Shown piece after piece: positions 20,893 through 34,700 of a stretch of 64,000 nucleotides of DNA. The first letter of the stretch is position 1. The number at the start of each line of letters is the position of its first letter. The notes below the pieces were generated by a model that was given only the letters and a program-made list of their open reading frames with translations, was not told the DNA's origin and searched no databases. The position numbers and the translations under genes were made by a program. Origin of the DNA: Ricordea florida (lineage: Eukaryota > Cnidaria > Anthozoa > Corallimorpharia > Ricordeidae). The stretch spans positions 25,692,346 through 25,756,345 of the forward strand of contig OX453276.1 of the NCBI GenBank assembly GCA_949710005.1, written 5' to 3'.

Positions 20893-20915
20893 CTGATGAA
20901 GGTCTTTGACCGAAA
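20893..20915 (+). ncRNA. Hammerhead-like core in the PLE 3' end
   Basis: CTGATGA - A - GGTC TTT GACC - GAAA, then CATC. The two conserved boxes and a perfect 4-bp stem II are present. Stem I does not pair convincingly with the flanks, so this copy may be decayed or may work only with a neighbouring element copy. Confidence 0.5.
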
Positions 20916-21011
20916 CATCTATTTTTATTAAATTTTTAAACTTTTTTTAGATTTTCTACTGTATATATTTTTTTTTTGCTCGAAGTTGTCCGTCCTCGTT
21001 TTCCACAATTG

Positions 21012-21050
<39 letters not shown>
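21012..21050. repeat. (TA)n microsatellite
   Basis: About 17 TA units with one interruption, 3' of the PLE. Confidence 0.95.
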
Positions 21051-21540
21051 TAGGAAATACAGAAATACAGGCCAAGAAATACAGGGTTAAAGTGAATCCT
21101 TTGTAAGGGCGAATCTCAATATCATCGTCTGAAATATAGTTATAATGACCGAAATATTTTGTTCCACGTCTGCTTGAAAGCGTTTTGTGTTCCTGTAACA
21201 ATAAAAACGTGATTTATTTTTAGATTACATCGAAGCTGTTTAATATATTCAAATAAGGACGGTTTAATATTCTTATATTTACAGGAGTAAATGTAATATC
21301 TGCCAAGAAGTAAACAACAGCTCAGTAAAGAGGCGCTCTTTTTCCTTTTTAAAAGACCTATAAACATTGACACACGATGTTGAACTGTCGAATCTTGAAC
21401 CCTGGGTGCTGTCTCTTAAACACTAGTCGTAAAAGCTGGTACTTCTCTTCCCCTTCTTTCTGCTGTCTGTTGTCCACCCAGGGACAGCTCATCTCTATAT
21501 TCCTCATACAAGGATCGTGCTGGCGACCAATCAGCTCGCA
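21051..21540. other. Intergenic, no gene seen
   Basis: No supportable feature. ORFs at 21013-21201 and 21140-21373 lack domain features. Confidence 0.5.
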
Positions 21541-21863
21541 CTTTCGGCTTTAACATACTTCACGTGGACCCAGATATGGACTATTGAGGATTTGCACAGT
21601 TACACAGGGAGACTCGTAAGGTCATGGTTGCTAATGGAGCTAAGCATCCTTTGGGATCCACAAATCTACTGTGCCTTCCAGGGAGGTTAGGAGGCCTGGG
21701 TCTTAAGTCCATCGAGAGAGAGTACAAGACCATCACGATAAAGGCAGCTATGAACTTAATCCTTGTGAGTCTGGAATTAAATCGACAGAGACGAAAAATA
21801 ATTCGACATTATTGGTCATTATTCCCAAAGGCCTTTGTGGTCGGGCATTCCCAGAAAAGATGA
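21541..21863 (+). pseudogene. LINE (R2-like) fragment
   Basis: Reads DLHS, then a frameshift, then TRKVMVANGAKHPLGSTNLLCLPGRLGGLGLKSIEREYKTITIKAA. This matches the post-RT region of type-1/R2-like LINE polyproteins (TRK...GGKHP...YLPR..GGRGL.SVE.EYK). It is short and broken. Confidence 0.7.
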
Positions 21864-22368
21864 AGTAATGTTTCGCGTGCTGTTTGACAAAAGCAACAGA
21901 GATCTGTTTCTGAAACTTTATTTGTTGTACAGAAAAGAATTTGTTACGATTCTTCTATGGAGAAGTTTGAATTGGAAGTTCCTCAGTTTCGAAGTAACTG
22001 TGCATAGTCTAGGCAACAGATAAACTGATTCCCAATCCAAAGCTTTCGCCTCGTCAAGTCAGTTCACAGTACCTTATCCATTTCTTTTGGCTCTTTCCAG
22101 GGCGAGTACGTTTTCTGGAGGTTTTAAAATGAGAATTTTGTAGGCTGCCTGACTTGGTTTGTTTGTCGAGTTTAGCTTGTGGAGTACATTTTCTGGAATT
22201 TTTTTTCGGGCGAAATCAATTTTAAAGATCTCATAGCACTCCTAATGGCTGACTTAACAAATCTTACTATAAAATAAAGGGCACAAAATGATTACTTAAC
22301 TGCAGTGGCCACATAGACCTAGACTACCTACCTATGTTTAATCCTGACCTCACGCTTGGTCAATTTTT
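21864..22368. other. No gene seen
   Basis: Possibly decayed continuation of the LINE fragment. Nothing recognisable. Confidence 0.4.
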
Positions 22369-23745
22369 TATTTATTTATTTCTTTATTTTTAGTCACCCC
22401 TACATGTACAATGTGAATAATTATAGTTACAAATATTGGAAAAATGACAAGGAAGCCTAAAGAAGCTGAAAGCTTATGCGAGAAGGCTTCCATGGGCTAA
22501 AACTTTAATCACGAAGTGCAAGATGTAAATACAAATATACATAAATGTGCGTTCTAGAACTTAAGAAGGAAATTGTCTTTCAATGAGATAGTTTTTCAGA
22601 TTTTTTCTTAAAAATAGACATAGAAGGTGAGCTAAGTATTGTGACGGGTAAGAATTCCAGACTTTATAATATTAGGTCTCTGCAGGAGCCCTGCTCCTGG
22701 TCCCTGATAAAGGATACTGAATTTTTTGATATTAGTTCTACAGAAATGTGATCTATACTGAAAGGCAGTTCGAGTATTGTACTGATGAAATTGACCACCA
22801 GTCATGAGAAAAACATTGAAAAGTAACTGGCAAAAGATTGTGGTGATACGAATACATGAAAATGGCGATGGAAAAAGAAATAATACTGAAAATATCAAGG
22901 AGCCTAAGTTGACAAAATAAAGGAGCGGTGTTGGCATGATAGTCAGCTTTTGCTATCAGCCGTACTATGCGCTTCTGCAAAAGGTAAATGCAGTTAGGGT
23001 TAGAGCAGTAGATGGAGGACCAGGCCACATTGCAATAGGTTAAATAAGCATAGACAAGGGGGTAATACAAGGAGAGCAACGTTTTAGAGGAAAGATAAAC
23101 TGAAAGCGAGCTTTGAATTGGCAATAATTCCAATAGACTTCGAAATCTTCTTTGAAACAAGACTAATGTGAGGTTTCCATAAAAGATGCTGGTCAATGAG
23201 GACGCCAAGGAACTTAGTTTCGGTAACTTGCTTAATCACAGTATTTTCCAAAACCAGTGGGACATTAACATTAATTTTCTTTGCCTTGGATGGAAAAACA
23301 TGAAATTAGTTTTTGACAAATTCAAGGATAACTTATTTGCTTTTAACCAATTCAATTTTTTAGTAAGTTCGTTACTAGCGATGGAAATGGGTTGACTAGG
23401 ATCCTTATGAGAACAAAAAATACTAGTATCATCGGCAAATAATAGAGATTGAGTCAAGCTAGATCAAACAGTTGGTAGATCGTTAACATACACAATAAAC
23501 AGGAGAGGCCCAAGAATTGAACCCTGAGTAACACCACATGAGATTTTCCTGTTGTAGGATCTAGAGGAGCCAAACTGGACGAACTGAGTTCGGTTTTCAA
23601 TATAACTTTTAACCCAATGCAGAGCGATGTCTCGATTACCACAGTAATGCAATTCATTACACAATATCTCATGATTAATGGTATCAAACGCCTTAGACAG
23701 GTCCAAAAAAACGCGTAAACGTTTTTCCATTTCTGTCAATAACGC
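22369..23745 (-). pseudogene. Degenerate CR1/Jockey-type LINE, minus strand
   Basis: In minus-strand order: RT motif A in VFLDLSKAFDTINHEILCNEL and motif B in GVTQGSILGPLLFIVYVNDLP (23464-23739). Motif C follows as LFADDTSIF (about 23440), then LSKTNFMFFHPR. Next is the connection region LQKRIVRLIAKADYHANTAPLF (about 22900-23000), then the C-terminal NQ/QYNTR...FCRTNIKKFSILYQGP (about 22700-22790). Frames change several times. The 3' end is AT-rich with AAATAAATAAATAAAAAAT at 22369. A second copy of the same family lies at 42676-43500. Confidence 0.85.
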
Positions 23746-25721
23746 ATGTGTATTTTTAACTTACCACTGATGTTGCTTGATGTTGTTCAGGAATCAGAAT
23801 CAAGAAAACAAGCCGAGTTGAATTCCAGAACTAAAGGATATCTGCAATTCTCATGCGCTGCAATGAGTTCGTGAACGCATTACAAATCTTATCCCCAGTA
23901 GTCTCTGTTGGCCAGCATTAAAAATCGCGACAGTCTCGATTTTTGACAAGAACAAGACGCCTTAGGGCGTTTTCACGGTATGGGTCATTTGCAGAAAACG
24001 ATACGAAATTATTCTTCCCAAAGGAATTTTCTTCAGTGAAATAAATTGAGAAACTGATCAGGCCCCCAAAAGGAAATCTGTGAGGATATGTAAGTTGAAT
24101 ATAACTAAAAAAACTGGGATAATAAGTCACCCAAGAAAATGGCAATCTCCAGTCACTATTTGAGAAGTGAACAAACTTGTTCGACTAGAGAACATTCTGG
24201 TAGTGCTGTACGTGATCAGCGTTTGTGTTTATACATACTGATCGACCCCTGAACTTGAACGTGATTCCAACGTGGACTGGGATTAATGAAATCGCACATA
24301 CTTAAAAAAAATCACGGCTATAGGTGACTATGATGAAAAAAGAAACATCGCAAATGATCCAAGAATTCAATACAAAACAATGCAATCGACAAAAGTGCTC
24401 AGTTGGAAGCGCACTCTGTGCAAATATTCACGTTTCAGTACACACAAAAACATGGTAAAAGAGGATCGATTCACGCGCTGGGCCACGTTATACCTTTGCT
24501 CCATTGCAGTAGGTTGAAAAGGATTCTTTTCCTTAACTCTTAAAACAAACTTTAATTTTGCTTCTTGGCGTCGAGTCTGAACTCTGAAAAGATGGGGGTC
24601 AGCTTGGAAATCGCGCAAATGGTTAAAAACGTAATTTGCAACGCGTGAATTCTACATGCCTTGTTGGCGCACTGGTATTCCACTTTTCAATCTGATGTTT
24701 CGCGAGGGCTCGAGTTCAAACCACGGAAGATGATGTCTTATTTTCTTGTTGTGAATACACGAACACGTCTCGCGCGATGTGAGAAACGCTGAAAAAACGT
24801 GTCGATTTGTGACTTCGATGAAAAAAAAGGCACTCTCCCGAAACCTTGACGCTCTCGCCTTCGGCATCCCGCGTACTGAATGACTTGACATGACAATCAG
24901 AATCTGCTTTATCAATCTCTCAAAGATTATCACACACAACCACACCACGCCATCTAGGAGCATCACGCGTCACGAACGAAATAGGAAAAACTCTCCTGGC
25001 ACAGAGTGGGGCTGGAACCAATGATCTTTTTGTTTGTTTGACTCCGAACATATCCAGCCAAACTCTGGCTAACGTTTTTTTCACTATTGAGATTACTGTT
25101 TGTTTCTCCCATTTTGGAGGAAGAACTTCTCTTTTTCCCTCGTCTCTTTGTTGCAAAGACTTAAAAAACTGTTTTGTAAGACAAATCTACGTTCAGAAGC
25201 CTCGCAGGGAAACAGCGTGGGACACCTGTGATCATGGAAAACCAAGACCTTCATGTAGGCACACAGATAAAAGACAGCAGTCGCGGGCTCCAGCTGTGAG
25301 GCCGGGAATGACCAAAATGTTTGAAGTTTCCGCGTGTAATTGAAATTCCACTGTCTTTTTTTTAGTGCTCATCTGTTCCCAATCATTGATTGCTTCGCTT
25401 TTGTTCCGTGATGCTTTGTTAGGTGTGTTTACGCTTTGTTTCGATGTGTTTATTTATGATCAAAGCGTGGGACACAGCGTTCGAAGTTGACTCATTTGCA
25501 TTGAGTTTTCGAAAGAAGTCAGTTCTCGAGACTTCCAACTTTTTTGGCAGCTCATGCGCGGATATCTTGTTCGCTCGTTTGGTTCATCGATCTCGAACCA
25601 GCTCTTAAAATGTTTGGTTTAATGGAAGGTGGTGGTAGCTTGTGTGATTTCTTTCGACTGGTTAAGTTCCATTGCAATGCAACCGTTACAAATACCGCGT
25701 AATATGAAAGATCAGACTGTC
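23746..25721. other. Intergenic; upstream region of the CH-domain gene
   Basis: No ORF here shows a domain. The last few hundred bases presumably hold the promoter and 5' UTR of the gene starting at 25722, but no clear core-promoter motif was recognised. Confidence 0.4.
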
Positions 25722-28700
25722 ATGGCTTCTCGACAGAAGTTGTCCGTATCTCCAGTTGAGGTAATATGTTCGTCAAGTTACAATTTCTAAATGTAAGATA
25801 AGCTGCATCTTCTACCGAAAATGTGTATATAGATGAAGTTAGGAACTATGATTAACATGATTGTTTCTTAAACAGCTGAAAAGTTGATTTATGTAAATTT
25901 AAGATAAGGAAGAATTGACGATTGTTGTCAGTTGTGGTTTCAAACTCTAAACGTTACAGTTGTTTGAGGATTCAGATTTGCAGTAGGTAAATGATCGACG
26001 CTTCGAGCCCTTGGAGAATCGAATTAAATAGAATTGCATTATTTTACTGCAGTCCTGTGTTGATCGATTGTCTGGTTCTTAGTAACAGTACGTAAATGGT
26101 TCGACAAATTTTAAATAAGACGATAAACTTAACTGTAAATCGAAGCTAAGTAGGATCAGATTATTGTATTAGTTAAAATGTCAACGCTTTGGGCAATCCG
26201 AATCTAGGATAAGATGCCCTTCAACACTGTATTGGTTAATTTATTTGTAAGGGGTTTTCTCACATCTGAGAATCTCGTACTTATAGTTTTCTTAGGTTTA
26301 TATTGTACAATTCTGTGTAAAAGATCAGACAGCTAATTTCGATTAAGTCTTATAAGTGCAAATGGTTTCAGATAAGAAAATGGTACGAGGCTTGTTTAAG
26401 AATTGGTTCTGTCCTTGTTTAACGGTACACAGGAGCCGATACAAAAAACCAAACAATACATTACAGCTGAACATTGACTCCTAAACAAAGAAAATACAAT
26501 GGTTATTCCCTCGTGTACCGGTATACGAGGACAGAACCAAGAATTGTCGTTGATGTTGACTAACACGTGTCTTTATATCAAGTCAATTGAGCTGTTGTTG
26601 TCTGCAGCTGGTGATATTTCATACTAATGAATGGCTGAAAAGACTTGTATTGGCTTCAAATTTTCAGACTTCACAGCCAATGATGTCAGAGCTTAACTGA
26701 CCAATAAGCTTGCATAAATACCACCATCTGGTGACAGACACTTGATTGACTTTTATAATGACTTCTGCTCAGAGTTTTGACTTGTCAGTGAAACAGAAGC
26801 TACAGACAGTTCTAACATTTCAGTTATATTTACACACAAACTATTATAGTATATATTTAACATTTACTGGGATGTGATCAGGGTTTACATGTTACTTTAT
26901 TACATACAGTTAATAAAAAGCAAACCGTTAAGTGTGCCATTAAGGCATGCTCTAATCTGGCTAGAAGGAATAAGTCTTATACAATTGGCATTCAGTCATA
27001 TAGAGTTAAAAACTGTACACATTAACAATACTACTAATACTAATTAAAACAATAATACATATAATAGCAATAACGAGGATGATAATAACAACAATAAATA
27101 CTACCATTGATGTCGTTATTATTTTTATAATTTGAAATCCATTAATTTATCATGTTAATGTAGTGGTGTTAATTAATAAGTCAAACTAAAAAAATACCTC
27201 ATGTTCTACTCAGAAATTTAGTGGTTGTCTTTGTCTACAGGCAGAAGGGTGTCTTCTAACATGACGTACAATGTACAGTGAACTTGAGGGAACATAAATT
27301 AAAATCAACAAGGGTTGTGCATTGATCTGATTTTGTCACCTTAGGGGCATACATTTCTGTTATTAATGGAAGCATCATTGTTGAGATATTGTTATTAATT
27401 GATAAGATTTATCTAAGTGTGAGTTGGATTTTTTGCTACAGGTGTACAAAGCCTGGATTAACTGTTGCCTGACGGAGACATGTGATCACCAAGTTCATGA
27501 TTTGACAGAAGGTTTACAAGATGGAAACGTCTTCTGCCAGCTAATAAAATTACTGACCAGACATGAAATAACCTTGTATCATATGGTCAGTTGTCTACTT
27601 GTTCATTGTTTTTTTTTCAGTGATTTCTTCCAGAATTTCCTTTCATTTCTTTCAGATATTACCCACCTAGATTTAATAGGGATAAATAAATAATAATAAT
27701 AATAAGTAATAATATTTAATGTTTCTAAGGTGCAAATTAACATGTGAATATGATCAAATGCGCCTAACAAACCATATGAGTAATATAGATTAAATGATAT
27801 GCTATGAATAGTGTGATTAATTTAAAACTAATTATTTACAATAATTATGTACATTAGGCTAAGGTAACGAGCTAAAAATTAAAATATTAAAAACAAGAGA
27901 TCTAGTAAAAATGTATAGAAAACATCAAGAGCTATTCAAACGCTTTCCTAAATAAAAATGTCTTCAGTTTGGACTTAAAATGGTTAAAATTGTCCTCCTC
28001 TGTTATTGCTATTAGTAGGATAGTGTAAAAACAAAAAATGAATTCAATAAACTTTGTCTAACTTTGTCAGTTACCTGACATGACAGTATTATGTATGTAA
28101 TATTATTTTAGTTATTTATATCAGAGTTCTTTTTTTTGCATTTATCAGTGTGTTATAAAATTAACTGACCCTAGGCCTCTTTAAAATAGCATACATTTAT
28201 ATGTGTATTGTGTTAAAACTACTTTTACTCTGGAATAGATATGCGGTGCATGGAATTTATATGATTTTATGCCCCAGTACCAAGTCAAATATAAGTTTTT
28301 CTTAATGTTATTTATACATTTTACAGTTATGTACCAGTAAGATAAATTTGTTAGAATACTGTATCTACATGGCTCGTTATCAGGGAAAAATTTCGAAATA
28401 TCTTGTTGCTGTTTATTGATACCATCAGGAGATATTTTTCTCTGTTATGTAATGGCAAAGCAGTTAACTCAATCAATGCTTGCTGCAGAATGAAATACAG
28501 ATTTTTTGAAGCATTCTTTAAATCAATGTTCATTTTTTTTCATGTACAGGTTAACAATGTTTCTACAGAATCAGAAACTGGTACCGTTTGTTGTGTGATT
28601 GATTACATGAAAAGTAAAGGCATTGAAGTTTCATGCAAAGCTGAAGGTGAGAGAATGTTTCTATTTTAAAATTGTAGTTCTTAGAAGTTTCCACAAAGAG

Positions 28701-31700
28701 ATGGACATAACTACAGACCACCGAATTTGTAATGTAATTTAACTATTAGTGCTGGAAAATTGTTTGCCAAATGTCTGGTCAATGAAGATAAAAGGATGAG
28801 GGAATTAAGATCAAGGAAACTAAAAATGCAGTAACAAGAGAGGATTTGATTTCCAAAGAGTTCACAATATTTTCAAGGAATTAATATTACTTTAAATTGT
28901 TATTTATCAGATATCAGCAATGGAGATCTCAAATCTATGTTGGACATTCTATGGCTGATCATCCTACACTTTGAAATCCACAGTGCAAGTACAGTACTTT
29001 TTTTAATGTTTTGTAGTATTTTTATCAGTCAGGTGTTTTTCGGGGAGGGGGGGGGGAGGGGTGTCATTTAGCCCAAACCACCTAAATAGGGGACAGTATA
29101 GAGTAGCAGATGAAAAATATAGTGCCAGACTTGCTTTTCAAGGCCGCAGAAGCAAGGGAGCCAGGGGAGAAGTAGAGGCTCTCCTTCCTCTACCCAGCAA
29201 CCCTTTTTATTTTCTTGCCTAACCTAAAGCCTTCCACACTCTCCATTTAAGAGCTTTGACAAAGCTAATATAACTTCAGATGCTTTTTCTAGACTTTTCT
29301 GTGACTGTATAAATCTCCAAATGGTGCAGTCTTGGGAGAACGCTGTTTGTGACATCTCTGACTTTCCATTTCACAGTTTATTAATGATGTAAATAGGTAA
29401 GCTTTTAAGAAACTTAACATTGATACTTACCAGTAATTAGGGGCTAACTAAGGTAACTTTTTGATCTGTGAGGTATATTAAGCTGATTTCACTATTTGAT
29501 TAGTGCCAATGATGGTAGAAATAACACAAAGATTTTCTAAATTCAGGTAGTTTAATTCTAGTATTCTAGTATGATAATGATTACTTACAATAGTTTGAAT
29601 GTTGGATATGATATTATTTTAAGACCGAGCAGCCTATCAGAGAACAGTGAACTTAGGCAAGAGATTTCTTCTGGAATGGTGTGCCAATGAGCTCCCAGAT
29701 GCAGCTATTGACCCCAGAGGGACTTTTATGGAGTTGTAAGTTTTTCATTTTGTGAGCAATAGATGATAATTAATTTCCAAGTTGTCAAACATAAGTCCTA
29801 ATTTATGCAGTCAGTGTTAAATTTCAGCACAGTACCTCTGCCAGTCTTACAGTACTTTGTAATGAATGAATGTTTGCTTTTGAATTTCTCAAAAAGAGCA
29901 TCATCCTTTGCCTTCAGCCATCCAATTCCCTGCCCAAAATAACCAAAAAGAAAAAAAACAAAAACTGTGAGATAACCGGAAGCTTTTAACTTCTTTCAGT
30001 TTTCAGAGTGGGGCCTTACTTGCCAGACTCATTTGTAATCACTGTGCACTTGATGCTGTCAACCCAATGCATCTGCAGGTGAACTTAAAATTATACAGTA
30101 CAGTGTTTTACAGGAATTTCTGCCACTGATAAATGTAATTATATGATAATTTTAGGTGTGTCAATACATATGCATTACTGACCAAACTTGGCCTCATTAT
30201 TTCTAAAGTGACTTTTTTAATTGACGGAGACGTAGTTGAGGTAAATTAAAACGCAAAAAAGAACGAGGCCAATATCTAGCCATCTTGACCAAACAAGCTT
30301 AGTCAATGAACGGATTTATTATGTGGCTATTTTGTTTTGTTTTGTTTTGCGGGGACAACGCGGGAAATCCCGAGCGAGCAAGATAGGCCCATCTTTCCCG
30401 CTCGGGTAGCCAATCAGAACTCAGGATTTGCCTAACCTTGCCCACTCGCAGAGCCAGACACACAACAAGATATTTTTGTGTAGTTTCTCCGGCTTCGTGG
30501 TTTTCTCGAAAGTGACAGTAGTCAGAGTGTATTTTAACGTTTTGCATTGTTACCTAGTTTTATTGGCTTTGGCAAACAGTTTTTTTTTATAGGTTTTTGA
30601 TGGCATTTAATTGATCATAGTCGTGAAGAGCTTTTCTTTATCCCGCAATAAATTTGTTTTATGTAAATACCTGGGCCGAGTTGTTCGAAGCAGGGTTAAG
30701 GTAACCTGGGGTTAGTGCGAAATTTGAATGCAGATTTGAAAGCTTAAAAAGCACATTTAGTATAATTCTTTTTTAATACAATATGATGATTGTATGCTCT
30801 GAAAAAAAATAGAGAAAGTTATCGGAGAAAACGCTTTTTAACAAGAGGAAAAGAATCCCGGGTTAAAATTTAACCTTGGATTAGCGCTAATCGACCTTCG
30901 AACAACCGGCCTCTGGTGTACTGCGATGTCATTATAAGCTATACCCAATTTCATTGCACCTTGGTCCATAGCGTGCCAATAACCGTCTCCCGTTTTCTAA
31001 TATGTTGGTGTAAAATCTTTCTGATTTAAAAACAGAAACTCCAGTCAGTGGATAAGATCTTGCTGTTAAAAGCGCTAAATGCAGCTGAAGTGTCTCTTGG
31101 GATTCCTAAGGAAATTATCGGGTAAGAATGCTATTGTTTGGTTCAATAATCAACAACTTTCACGTATTAAAAACGGCTGCAAATAAAATAAGTGGAATGG
31201 CGAGTGTCATCTGTAGAAAAACTGAGGCAGTTTTTAATTGCATGCTTACAATCTTCTCAGGTTTTTGCAACAATTATTTAACTTGAGTACTCACGTAAGT
31301 TTTAGATCTCAGCAGCTTTTCTCGCAGCGGCAAAATCAATTGCACCAAAGCTCGTTTCAGAGTGGTGTATAGGCAAGTTTTCCAAGCATAATTCTCTTAA
31401 TATTGATGTAAGATAATTAAAGTAATCTTTTGCATCGTTTTAAATATTGCTTCAATCTTAACCTATAACCGCATTTTAATCGCATGTTCACACACTCTTG
31501 CATTTTCTTGATGGCGTGTGATTACATTTACTAATTACAACAGGATTCTCTCAACGTGTGCAAAGGAGCTAGTTTTTTTTTATCATTTTGAATTAGTTTC
31601 TTACCATTTCTGTGTCTTCCTTCTACGTGTGTCGTTTGTTATAAAATTCACCATTATGACTGGTTGTCTTTCGAAGGTTTTTCACTTTAACGTTTACCAG

Positions 31701-34700
31701 TTGATTAAACTTCTGTTCCTCTACAGCTAAGTCCCAGAATACAGGTACATTTTGACAAGTTGCCATACGAGCCTGTTCGTTTGGCAGCTCTACATCTCTT
31801 TGTAGATCCTGGTCACTCGACAGGCTCGCGAGAATTGGTCCCGAAAAGGGGATTTCAATCGTGAAAGCATTATGATGAAGTTATTCTACAAACCAGTAAC
31901 TGCAATTTTAACGCGTCTTTAAGAGAGGGGTTTTCACTTTCCGCTAAGTTTGTAAGTTTATAGTGGACGGAACTATCTCTGTTTCTAAACTTACTGTGAA
32001 TATTTGCGACCGAAATTGGCCGAGAAGTTTCGAAAAACGCATTCAGTTCAATTTCGACAAGCTACTTCGCTAGATATCACGCGTTATTAACTATTTTTTC
32101 GTCTTGTTTGCAGGTCAACGTTATTTCAGGAAATTGTAACATTTGATGAGTACTCACTGATTATTTACCTTGCTGTGCTGAGAAGAAAGGTACGTTGGAC
32201 ATTGTTAGCTTGTAAAAATGTTATCTTTTTCATAGGTGAGAGATTATGACACTTCCTTGTTTTGGTTGAGCTTGCGATGCGAATCGATAAGAGAGCGGTT
32301 TTCAAGAGGCTGTTGTGAAACAAAGACCAAGGCAATTTCATGAACCAATCACATAGATGCACTCAGGGCAGTGAACCAATCAGAATGCGATTCAAATACA
32401 TGTCAGCATCAAGCGCGGGAAAACGCGTGCTACGTCGTCGCGATTGGTTTAGTTAACCCTTTATTGGTTTATTTAACCCTTGAAGTCCCAGTAGTGACCA
32501 GCATCCAATTTCTCATTACAATGCTCACTGTTCATAGTAGTAGTAGTAGTAGGACTTTATTTAAGTGTCAAGGTGTTGAGCTTTTAACAAGTTAATGAGG
32601 GGCACTAATAAAATCTTAAGTGCTACATGAAAAGAAGAAATCTAAAAAGGAAAAGATCTTAAAGTGCTGTATATTAAAACTAACTACACATATAATCTTA
32701 ATATGATTAAGCCTAAATTTAATCCAACCTTTAAGAAGATAAGTCGCAGTTGTTGCAGTCTTCTACAAGAGGGATTAACTCTATTTTTGTTTTGTTTAAA
32801 ACTATTCAGTGTTGGAATCTCTCTATCCGATGGGCTTAGTTTGTTCCATAAGAGGGGTCCAAAGTAGCGTACAGTTCTAAACCACGAGATATTAAAGTCC
32901 GCGATTCTTAGGTTGTACCCCTTGTGGGTCGCGTGGAAAAGTGCGGAAATGTATTGAGGTGCAAGGCCGTTTTTCACTTTGTACATCAAGGTTGCAGATA
33001 ACAAAAATGATCACCAAAAAAGAGTCTTATTGATATATAAGCAAATTCTTCTCTCTAGTACCATAACAAATATATGTAAACAGTTAAAAGAAAATGAATA
33101 TTGATATTCGGGCTTAAAGGGTTAACTTCTGAATGGTCACGTGACCCGAGATTCTTTTGCATTAGTTGTAAATATGACATGTCAAGTTTTGAACAATGTT
33201 TCTAATTCATGTTCTTTACGTAGGTATCCACCTTAAACGTCGGGGAAAGTGGGCGCGAAGAAGGAAGAACGGTACAGACTCCCTTCCAGCCGAAAAGCCC
33301 ACAAAGAACACAGAAACTGCAAAATGGTGCTACAAGCCCTGGGAAGATTTCAAATGACAGCACCCATTCAGCTGTCTCTTTGCCTTGTAAGTGGTCACGT
33401 TGTAATGCGCGTAACATCAACAGCCACTGCTCAGTGATGGAGACAAGGGTTTGCGGTATTTTTGGTGCGGTTATATGTTAATTTTTATTTTAATTTACGG
33501 TATTGCGGTTTTGCAAGATTAAGCGGTTTGAGGTTTTTTGGAATTTTAGATCGCCTTGAAGTATAATTTCCCGTCCATGTTAGAAATAAATGTTGCTGAC
33601 ATCGAAATTTAGTGACGTTTTACATGACGCTGACCAAAGTGCGAACTCCCTGCTGCCGCATTCCTTTGGGCGCCGTGCAAGTAAGTTTACATGCCCAAGG
33701 TTAACTTTGCTGGTTAATTGTCCAGCCCAGAAGACACGTACTCAACCTACCATGATAGCTGCAATAGTCAACACCGTACAAGACCATGGAGGCTTCGTGT
33801 ACACAAGTTTTTTCGCCGTTTGCATGTTAGCTAAGTCTGTTTACAAAACTCGTATTCAAATTTCTTCCAGTTTTCCCTCGCACGGTATTGTTTTGAAACG
33901 ATCTATTTTCTGTTGTTAACAGTGTCTCCGAATTCACTGAGGAATCTTGTGGCTCAGCAAACAAAATCTCACGCGGCTATCCAAGTGAGTGAATCTCCAA
34001 ATGATGTCTGTTCCCTAGCTCGGTGTTAATTAATTAACTTTAGAACTTTGTCGGTTCGCGATTCTTTAATCTGTTGTTTTAATGTCAGTGCATGGACGGA
34101 CGATAAAATCATGATAAAACATAGTTTGATGCTACGCTGGTTTCAGATAATGAATGTAACCAAAAAGGTAGCAAGTCACCGACCCGACATCCCGACACTT
34201 CTGTCTGGTGTCGCCTTCAATGTGTGGCGTTAGCTAATGCCTTTATTGCAATCAATGAGTGAGTTATCTGCTCCCGTACAAACTAATTGCAAGCAAAGTG
34301 TGCGGAAAATTGATACCTTAAATCACGTAGCCAATAACAGTCTCAACGAGTCTTAACTAAGAGTTTTTCCGTAGTTCCGTGGGTGCCAACAGATGTGTTA
34401 TCTTCTAGTTAGCCATTTTTACCTTACAATGCTTGCTTTGTAGTTCACTACATATATTCCTCACCTCTAACCTCTATACTTCATGACGCAGAGGTATCGT
34501 TTCGTTCGCCGGTCTTTTTTATGTCACAAAGAACTCGTTGCGTTTCCTCAAGAGGTTATTTGATGTGGAATTAAAATGGCTTCTTTTTGGTTTACTTCGT
34601 GGTAAAAACCGGTGAAGCTTTTCTTCAGAGGTGAGAAACGCGGAGCTGTTAATGACAAAGAAACTGCGGAAAGTCTGTCTTAATGATAAGAGAAGTTAGA

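Larger units (their letters stand above)
17704..20940 (+). mobile_element. Nearly complete Penelope-like retroelement
   Basis: A PLE with an N-terminal region, RT, GIY-YIG endonuclease and a 3' UTR ending in a hammerhead-like core. It is bordered by (TA)n on both sides, as if inserted into a TA microsatellite. PLE protein reverse-transcribes the element and nicks target DNA with its GIY-YIG domain. One frameshift near 18450-18468 separates the two ORFs. Otherwise the coding frame is open over about 2.6 kb, so the copy is recent. Confidence 0.85.

Noticed and set aside
25734..25752. Link between CAGAAGTTGTCCGT in exon 1 of the CH gene and the TIR word GAAGTTGTCCGTCC
   Set aside because: The match is only about 14 bases and the flanks do not align, so chance is enough.
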